NCBI GenBank assembly: GCA_013042765.1
Contig: JABDPP010000375.1
Location: 1 to 10,836, forward strand
Source of the DNA: Litoreibacter sp.
GTDB taxonomy: Bacteria; Pseudomonadota; Alphaproteobacteria; Rhodobacterales; Rhodobacteraceae
Direction: 5' to 3'
Length of the DNA stretch: 10,836 nucleotides
Below are positions 6,743 to 10,836 of this stretch, in pieces. The notes below the pieces were generated by a model. The model was not told the origin of the DNA and did not search any database. It saw nothing but the letters and a program-made list of their open reading frames with translations. Positions within the stretch are counted from its first letter, which is position 1, and every line of letters starts with the position of its first letter. The translations under genes were made by a program, and so were the position numbers.

Positions 6743-6949
6743 ATGGCATATATCTCTGAAAGCTGCTCCACCTGTCACCGCACCGCCCGCCGCACCGGTC
6801 TTCTGGGCTATCTCGACCTGTATCGCCAGCGCCGCGCGCTGCTCTCTTTGGATGATGCGCGCCTCGAGGACCTCGGGCTGAGCCGTGAAGCGGTCAAAAA
6901 TGAGGCAAATCGCCCGATTTGGGACGCGCCCGCCTATTGGTCACACTGA
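6743..6949 (+). CDS. DUF1127 (YjiS-like) small protein
   Basis: A 68-residue protein with the DUF1127 signature: a helical RQRRALLSLDDARLEDLGLS (28-47) followed by REAVKNEANRPIWDAP. This 'YRQRR.L..LdD..L.DiGlsR' block defines the family. Some short alphaproteobacterial DUF1127 proteins affect RNA metabolism or phosphate/carbon responses, but no function is assigned here. The ATG at 6743 has GAGGAAA (6731-6737) just upstream; an in-frame ATG at 6713 lies inside the operator-like palindrome and is rejected. The N-terminal Cys8-x-x-Cys11-His12 is an unusual addition. There is no signal peptide, so covalent haem attachment is unlikely, though metal binding is possible. The gene is divergent from lysR and probably controlled by it. 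Confidence 0.85.
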   Translation: MAYISESCSTCHRTARRTGLLGYLDLYRQRRALLSLDDARLEDLGLSREAVKNEANRPIWDAPAYWSH

Positions 6950-7100
6950 GACCCGTCTCTGATTCACCATTCGCGCCGAAAAAAGCGTTCCGTCGTGGCG
7001 GATTGCCTTGAAAACGTCAGGTCACTGCACCACATTTCGCGCATACAGGCACTCATTGAACCGAGGGTCTGATTCAGAATGCCTGAAAGGGAGAAAATTC

Positions 7101-7823
7101 ATGGCGGAATACGAAACGGTGCGTACTGCGGGTGTGGGTTCCCACACAGCAGCCATCGACGAGGGCCTCAAGGCTCACATGAACAAAACATACGGGTTGA
7201 TGTCCATCGCAATGCTGATCACCGGCGCGGTCGCTTACACCGTGGGCAACAACGAAGCCATGCTGGCAGCCATCTTCGGCACGCCGTTGCGCTGGGTTGT
7301 TATGTTTGCTCCGCTGATTGTCGTCTTTGCATTCGGTGCAATGATCAACCGCATGTCGGCTGGCGCAGCGCAGCTCGTGTTCTGGGCGTTCTCCGCCCTG
7401 ATGGGCCTGTCGATCAGCTACATCTTTGCCGTCTACACCGGCATGTCGATCGCGCAGACGTTCTTCGTTACGGCAATCGCCTTCGCAGGCCTGAGCCTCT
7501 ACGGCTACACAACCAAGAAAGATATCTCCGGTTGGGGCTCGTTCCTGATCATGGGCGTGATCGGCCTGATCGTAGCTTCGGTCATCAACATCTTCATCGG
7601 CTCGCCCGCAATTCAGTTTGCAGTTTCCGTGCTTGGTGTTTTGATCTTTGCTGGCCTGACTGCTTACGACACGCAGCGGATCAAGACCGAGTACATCCAG
7701 ATGGCGCAGCATGGCGAAGCCGAATGGATCGCGAAATCCGCGATCATGGGCGCGCTCAGCCTGTATCTGAACTTCCTGAACATGTTCCTGTTCCTGCTCC
7801 AGTTCCTGGGCAACCGCGAATAA
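7101..7823 (+). CDS. Bax inhibitor-1/YccA family inner-membrane protein
   Basis: A 240-residue integral membrane protein of the BI-1 (UPF0005, TMBIM) family. Seven hydrophobic segments can be read at about 33-49, 65-83, 89-111, 117-135, 147-167, 171-188 and 215-236. Family motifs include GLTAYDTQRIK (185-195; Asp190) and GALSLYLNFLNMFLFLL (217-233). Bacterial members such as YetJ act as pH-sensitive Ca2+ leak channels, and YccA/YbhL interact with FtsH. Asp190 corresponds to one partner of the pH-sensing Asp pair, but the other position appears to be Asn224. ATG 7101 has AGGGAG (7088-7093) 7 nt upstream; the longer frame from 7008 has no family homology. TTGAAA (7008-7013) and CACATT (7031-7036), 17 bp apart, could be its promoter. 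A strong hairpin terminator follows. Confidence 0.92.
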   Translation: MAEYETVRTAGVGSHTAAIDEGLKAHMNKTYGLMSIAMLITGAVAYTVGNNEAMLAAIFGTPLRWVVMFAPLIVVFAFGAMINRMSAGAAQLVFWAFSALMGLSISYIFAVYTGMSIAQTFFVTAIAFAGLSLYGYTTKKDISGWGSFLIMGVIGLIVASVINIFIGSPAIQFAVSVLGVLIFAGLTAYDTQRIKTEYIQMAQHGEAEWIAKSAIMGALSLYLNFLNMFLFLLQFLGNRE

Positions 7824-7841
7824 TTTGTTCAAATCTTACGG

Positions 7842-7872
7842 AAAAAGGGCCGGCATTTGCCGGCCCTTTTTT
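7842..7872. terminator. Strong bidirectional rho-independent terminator
   Basis: GGGCCGGC (7847-7854), loop ATTT (7855-7858) and GCCGGCCC (7859-7866) form a perfect GC stem. It is flanked by A5 (7842-7846) and T6 (7867-7872), which can extend the stem to 13 bp. A U-tract results on either strand, so it can end both the BI-1 gene (stop at 7823, plus) and the convergent lipoprotein gene (stop at 7893, minus). Confidence 0.92.
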
Positions 7873-7892
7873 CTTGTACTCCAAGGTCTTTC

Positions 7893-8537
7893 TTATCCGC
7901 AGATAAGCGGCATCACGACGGTGGTTGGTCCCTTTTGCCGGTTTGAGAAATAGCCTTCCCCGACACCACATCCGGTCCGAACCGCGACGGCACTGCGCAG
8001 CGTGCTTCCCGCATCCGTCTCGATCGGACAATCGCTCCACTGCCAGCAGGCCGGGCTCACAACTGCATAGTCCTGCCCGGAAACCAAAACTTTGCGCAGC
8101 CGCAAACGCTCGTTGGCGATCTTAAAGGTCGTGTTGTTGGATTTATTGGACGCGCCCGAACTTGGGGTCTGAGATGCAACCTGGGCTGCGTTGAGGCGGT
8201 TGCCGCCAGTCTTGGCCGCTGTCTCATAGCGCTTAAGATCGGTGCGCGTCGCTCCGGGCTGGGCCGCAATGGCCGGCGCGGCATAGCCTGCCAGTACCGT
8301 CTTGTCCCATTCGGTCTCCTCCTCCGCCACTTGCGCTTCGACATAAGACAGAACCGGTGTGAGCCCCGGCTCACGCCGTGCCGCCCGGGCTTTGTATTCC
8401 GCCAATGTATATGGGCTGAACCGCGCCCCTTGGGAGGTTGCGGTAAAGGTATCAGGCACAAAATTCAGGCTCGTCATCCAGTTCGGCTCCGAACAGCCCG
8501 AAAGAAAGAGTGCCGCTACTAAAACGATTCTTTTCAC
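7893..8537 (-). CDS. Hypothetical lipoprotein
   Basis: A 214-residue protein I do not recognise. The N terminus, VKRIVLVAALFLSGCSEP, is a clear lipoprotein signal: two positive residues, a hydrophobic core, and lipobox LSGC with Cys15. After Cys15 come Ser and Glu, not Asp, so outer-membrane sorting is plausible. The middle (about 60-135) is Ala/Glu/Thr/Ser-rich and probably helical or disordered, including a low-complexity segment near SSGASNKSNN. The C-terminal third (about 137-214) looks folded, with RLRLRKVLVSGQDYAVVSPACWQW in two parts, DCPIET, RTGCGVGEGYF and a final PLICG; its four cysteines could form disulfides in the periplasm. The start is GTG 8537 with GAGGG (8546-8550) 8 nt upstream. 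It ends 20 nt before the shared terminator and lies 70 nt after the acetyltransferase gene. Confidence 0.8.
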   Translation of the reverse strand: MKRIVLVAALFLSGCSEPNWMTSLNFVPDTFTATSQGARFSPYTLAEYKARAARREPGLTPVLSYVEAQVAEEETEWDKTVLAGYAAPAIAAQPGATRTDLKRYETAAKTGGNRLNAAQVASQTPSSGASNKSNNTTFKIANERLRLRKVLVSGQDYAVVSPACWQWSDCPIETDAGSTLRSAVAVRTGCGVGEGYFSNRQKGPTTVVMPLICG

Positions 8538-8570
8538 TGCTCTAACCCTCTTCTTGTTTGTTTTGCAAAG

Positions 8571-8599
8571 AGCCTAAGATGGGCAGGTCCACACGGCAA
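8571..8599 (-). promoter_or_regulatory. Possible promoter of the hypothetical lipoprotein
   Basis: On the minus strand TTGCCG (8599-8594) and TAGGCT (8576-8571) are 17 bp apart, giving a leader of about 25 nt. The -35 matches the consensus at 4/6 and the -10 at 3/6. This is only suggestive; read-through from the acetyltransferase gene is the alternative. Confidence 0.3.
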
Positions 8600-8607
8600 C
8601 GGAAAAT

Positions 8608-9102
8608 TCACAGGCGCATTTGCATTTTCACAGCCGGAAATGTGATCCCGGGGCGCAGTGGGACCTGTACTTCACCCAACGGCTCGAACCCGATAGCCTG
8701 GTAAAACGGCACTGCAGTGCGTGTCGACTGACACGCAAGGCGCGTTATACCATCCGCTCGTACTGCGGCGATGACCCGATCCATAAGGGCGCTCCCGATG
8801 CCCTGCCTGGTCCGTCTGTGGTCAGTTACCACGTGACGTATATGGCCCGTCTTAGGAAAAGTCCTCTGCACATTCGGGGCCGCACGGCTCCAACCGCCTG
8901 CCCCAACCAGATTATCCCCGTCAAAGACACCATAATAGGTGCCCGACACGAGCAGAGCGGGCTGGGCTCGGCTGATAATCGGCAAGGCAGTCACCAAAAC
9001 GGAGGGCGGGTAGTCTGGTTTGAGCAGCACCGGGTAGCTGCGCGCGAGCAAAGCATCCAGCGCAGCGAGATCTGATTTCTGTGTCGCTCTCAAATTGAAC
9101 AT
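8608..9102 (-). CDS. GNAT-family N-acetyltransferase
   Basis: A 164-residue protein of the GCN5-related N-acetyltransferase fold. It opens with FNLRATQKSDLAALDALL (beta1-alpha1). The acetyl-CoA pyrophosphate loop is RRTRQGIGSALMDR (96-109), preceded by the beta4 strand HIRHVVTD (87-94), and the late ACQSTRTAVPFYQAIGFEPLGE (123-144) is the typical 'pFYe.lGF' block. The acetyl acceptor cannot be predicted. ATG 9102 was chosen because GAGG lies 9 nt upstream. An in-frame ATG at 9117 would add five residues and has no ribosome site. It lies downstream of rpmG in the same direction, but the rpmG terminator sits between them, so it is probably expressed at lower level or from its own start. Confidence 0.88.
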   Translation of the reverse strand: MFNLRATQKSDLAALDALLARSYPVLLKPDYPPSVLVTALPIISRAQPALLVSGTYYGVFDGDNLVGAGGWSRAAPNVQRTFPKTGHIRHVVTDHRRTRQGIGSALMDRVIAAVRADGITRLACQSTRTAVPFYQAIGFEPLGEVQVPLRPGITFPAVKMQMRL

Positions 9103-9123
9103 GCAACCCAACCTCATGAAACG

Positions 9124-9153
9124 AAAAAAGCCGCGCTATTGGAGCGCGGCTTC
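9124..9153 (-). terminator. Rho-independent terminator of rpmG
   Basis: Read on the minus strand, AAGCCGCGCT (9152-9143), loop CCAAT (9142-9138) and AGCGCGGCTT (9137-9128) form a perfect 10-bp stem followed by a run of T ending at 9124. It lies 25 nt past the rpmG stop and just upstream of the acetyltransferase start. Confidence 0.9.
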
Positions 9154-9177
9154 TGATCTCTCGAAAGAAGGGGCAGA

Positions 9178-9345
9178 TTACTTGATCTTGCCTTCCTTGT
9201 ATTCGACATGCTTGCGCGCAACGGGATCGTATTTGCGCACCACCATCTTCTCGGTCATGGTGCGGGCATTCTTCTTGGTCACATAGAAGTGGCCTGTGCC
9301 TGCGGACGAGTTCAGGCGGATCTTGATTGTGGTCGGCTTCGCCAT
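9178..9345 (-). CDS. rpmG: 50S ribosomal protein L33
   Basis: A 55-residue protein matching bacterial L33 throughout: [20 protein letters not shown], then [20 protein letters not shown] and a basic tail ending KEGKIK. L33 sits in the large subunit near the E site. This is the cysteine-free (zinc-independent) form typical of alphaproteobacteria; no CxxC pair is present. The start is ATG 9345 with AGGAG 7 nt upstream; an in-frame ATG five codons earlier is not conserved. It is monocistronic in appearance, with its own consensus-like -35 box, a leader hairpin and a strong terminator. Confidence 0.97.
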   Translation of the reverse strand: MAKPTTIKIRLNSSAGTGHFYVTKKNARTMTEKMVVRKYDPVARKHVEYKEGKIK

Positions 9346-9361
9346 CTTGATTCTCCTCACG

Positions 9362-9380
9362 CGGGCAGGCGCACTGCCCG
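9362..9380 (-). promoter_or_regulatory. Hairpin in the rpmG leader
   Basis: CGGGCAG (9362-9368), loop GCGCA (9369-9373) and CTGCCCG (9374-9380) form a perfect 7-bp GC-rich stem, 17 nt upstream of the rpmG start. It has no T-tract on the coding strand, so it is not a terminator. It could stabilise the mRNA or take part in control. Confidence 0.45.
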
Positions 9381-9398
9381 GAAATATCTGGAAGCCTG

Positions 9399-9427
9399 CC
9401 TTCTAAACGTGTCACCCGTCGTGTCAA
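9399..9427 (-). promoter_or_regulatory. Likely sigma-70-type promoter of rpmG
   Basis: On the minus strand a perfect TTGACA -35 (9427-9422) is followed after 16 bp by TAGAAG (9405-9400), which matches the -10 consensus at 4 of 6 bases including TA and AA. The start of transcription would fall near 9393, giving a leader of about 48 nt. TGACACG occurs twice, 12 bp apart (9426-9420 and 9414-9408), overlapping the -35 and spacer. Confidence 0.55.
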
Positions 9428-9548
9428 CCACCAAAGCGGCCTCAAATGCCTGCCAAACGCGTTATCGGGCAACTGACTGCTTGTCCGAACAGGGCGATGT
9501 GTCATTCTGAACCTCCGGTCGCGCGCAAATCCCGGCAAGGAGGCCCTG

Positions 9549-10836
9549 ATGTTTCGACTAATCCTCATTCTCTTCTGTCTTGCAGGCATTCTGCCGGCTT
9601 CTGCCCAGCAGGCAGCAGACGCGCTGGCTCCAGAAGCATCGACAGGTTTGCGCCCTGCCACCGAAACGCCTCCGGTCCGCGCAAAGGACTGGATGATCTC
9701 AGCCGCAAACCCGCTCGCGGCCCGCGCGGGAGCGCGGATCCTGCGCGAAGGCGGCACCGCCGCGGATGCCATGATCGCCACGCAGGCGGTGCTGGGGCTG
9801 GTGGAGCCGCAGAGCTCCGGGCTCGGGGGCGGCGCATTTCTTGTCTGGTATGACGGGCGGGACGGGACGCTGACAACGCTCGACGGGCGGGAAACAGCAC
9901 CGGCCGCCGTCACACCGCAACTGTTTCAGGACGAGAGCGGCGCGCCTCTGAAATTCTTCGATGCTGTCATCGGCGGGCTGTCGGTGGGCACACCCGGAAC
10001 CCCCGCCCTGTTGGATGCGGCGCACAGGCGCTGGGGACGCGCAAACTGGGGAGGACTTTTCGATGATGCAATTGCGCTGGCGGAGAACGGGTTCGAGGTC
10101 TCCCCGCGCCTTGCCAGTCTCGTGGCCCGCGATGCGGAGCGGCTCGCCACCTTCGCGCCAACCCGGTCCTATTTCCTGCCGGGCGGCAACCCGATCCAAT
10201 CGGGCGGCACACTGAAAAACCCTGCCTATGGTGCAACGCTGCGCCGTCTTGCCACCGAAGGCAGTTCGACCTTCTATTCCGGCCCGATCGCGGAAGATAT
10301 CGTCTCCACAGCGCGCGACGCCCTCGGCAAGCCGGGGACACTCTCGTTGCAGGACCTGGACGCCTACACGGTCAAGGAACGCGAAGCGGTTTGCGCATCC
10401 TACCGCCTCATGGAGGTCTGCGGCATGGGTCCGCCATCGTCGGGTGGTCTGACCGTGGGGCAAATCCTCGGGCTCTTGGACAGGGTCGATCTGGGCGCAT
10501 TGGGCCCCGACAACCCGCGGGCCTGGCGTTTGATCGGTGATGCCTCGCGCCTCGCCTTCGCTGACCGCGGCCGCTACATGGCCGACAGCGACTTCGTCCC
10601 GGTACCGACCAAGGGGTTGATCGATCCCGCCTATCTCGAAGAGCGCGCCAAGTTGCTGACAGGCGATGACGCCCTGCCCGTGGTGATCCCCGGAACCCCG
10701 GCCTTCGATCACGCATTGCTTTGGGCGGATGATGCGTCGATCGAATTGCCGTCGACCTCCCATATCTCGATCGTCGACCGCTACGGCAATGCCTTGTCGA
10801 TGACGACCACCATCGAGAACGCGTTCGGGTCACGAC
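9549..10836 (+). CDS. ggt: Gamma-glutamyltransferase, secreted (3' end beyond window)
   Basis: The first 429 codons of a gamma-glutamyltransferase precursor. This Ntn-hydrolase cleaves gamma-glutamyl bonds such as in glutathione in the periplasm, after self-cleavage into two subunits. Residues 1-19 (MFRLILILFCLAGILPASA) are a signal peptide, cleaved probably after Ala19. Family blocks in order: MISAANPLAARAGARILREG (49-68); GGTAADAMIA (69-77 region); EPQSSGLGGGAF (86-97); DGRETAP (112-118; Arg114 for the glutamate carboxylate); GTPAL; GPPSSGGLTVGQIL (294-307). Finally comes TSHISIVD (403-410), whose Thr403 is the expected autoprocessing and catalytic nucleophile. About 140-160 residues of the small subunit lie outside. 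ATG 9549 is preceded by AAGGAGG (9537-9543) at 5 nt. It is divergent from rpmG across about 200 nt. No strong promoter was found; TTGTCC/CATTCT near 9481-9508 is weak. Confidence 0.95.
   Translation, partial: MFRLILILFCLAGILPASAQQAADALAPEASTGLRPATETPPVRAKDWMISAANPLAARAGARILREGGTAADAMIATQAVLGLVEPQSSGLGGGAFLVWYDGRDGTLTTLDGRETAPAAVTPQLFQDESGAPLKFFDAVIGGLSVGTPGTPALLDAAHRRWGRANWGGLFDDAIALAENGFEVSPRLASLVARDAERLATFAPTRSYFLPGGNPIQSGGTLKNPAYGATLRRLATEGSSTFYSGPIAEDIVSTARDALGKPGTLSLQDLDAYTVKEREAVCASYRLMEVCGMGPPSSGGLTVGQILGLLDRVDLGALGPDNPRAWRLIGDASRLAFADRGRYMADSDFVPVPTKGLIDPAYLEERAKLLTGDDALPVVIPGTPAFDHALLWADDASIELPSTSHISIVDRYGNALSMTTTIENAFGSR

Noticed and set aside
6764..6778. c-type cytochrome call from CxxCH in the DUF1127 protein
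   Set aside because: There is no signal peptide and the protein is otherwise a typical DUF1127, so haem attachment is not supported.
7074..7906. Long frames on both strands over the BI-1 gene (252 and 275 codons)
   Set aside because: They are frame shadows; the 240-residue BI-1 reading has membrane segments, family motifs and a ribosome site.
8921..9913. 330-codon minus-strand frame spanning rpmG and neighbouring genes
   Set aside because: It runs across the L33 gene in another frame, both rpmG control regions and the ggt 5' end, with no coherent product.
9699..10763. 354-codon open frame antisense to ggt
   Set aside because: It is a shadow of a high-GC coding region; the translation is rich in Arg/Gly/Gln with no recognisable domain, and the opposite strand carries full ggt motifs.
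1..10836. Defence island, mobile element or CRISPR array
   Set aside because: No transposase, integrase, phage, toxin-antitoxin or regularly spaced repeat was seen; gene content is ordinary metabolic and housekeeping.

Overview
The window looks like ordinary chromosome of an alphaproteobacterium, most likely a member of the Rhodobacteraceae (Roseobacter group). The signs are high GC, tightly packed genes, frequent GTG/TTG starts, a DUF1127 protein beside a LysR regulator, and a 55-residue L33 gene (rpmG). No tRNA, rRNA, insertion sequence, CRISPR array or phage gene is visible. The species assignment is inference.

Layout. (1) 1-596, minus: 5' part of a Mg2+ transporter gene (mgtE), cut by the window edge. 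(2) 719-2011, plus: guanine deaminase (guaD), divergent from mgtE. (3) 2008-4622, minus: a three-gene, probably translationally coupled cluster, in transcription order an inositol-monophosphatase/HisN-type phosphatase, an 8-oxoguanine-deaminase-type amidohydrolase and a CAP-domain lipoprotein. The last gene meets guaD tail to tail at a shared CTAG. (4) 4803-5762, plus: NADPH:quinone oxidoreductase-like protein. (5) 5671-6618, minus: LysR regulator whose 3' end runs 92 nt antisense into the quinone reductase gene. (6) 6743-6949, plus: small DUF1127 protein, divergent from lysR across a promoter region rich in inverted repeats. (7) 7101-7823, plus: Bax inhibitor-1/YccA-family membrane protein ending at a strong bidirectional hairpin terminator. 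(8) 7893-8537, minus: unrecognised lipoprotein. (9) 8608-9102, minus: GNAT acetyltransferase. (10) 9178-9345, minus: ribosomal protein L33 with its own terminator and a likely promoter. (11) 9549-window end, plus: secreted gamma-glutamyltransferase, cut after its catalytic threonine.

How the genes relate. The clearest functional theme is purine salvage and catabolism. Guanine deaminase (guanine to xanthine) lies convergent to an 8-oxoguanine-deaminase-type enzyme (8-oxoguanine to urate), so normal and oxidised guanine would both feed the xanthine/urate branch. The phosphatase is coupled to the second deaminase but may simply serve histidine synthesis. The LysR/DUF1127 pair is a likely regulator-target unit. 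The remaining genes appear to be independent housekeeping or envelope functions.

I see no clearly new multi-gene system. The most interesting points are the repeated operator-like elements between lysR and the DUF1127 gene, the antisense overlap of lysR with the quinone reductase gene, and the paired guanine/8-oxoguanine deaminases.
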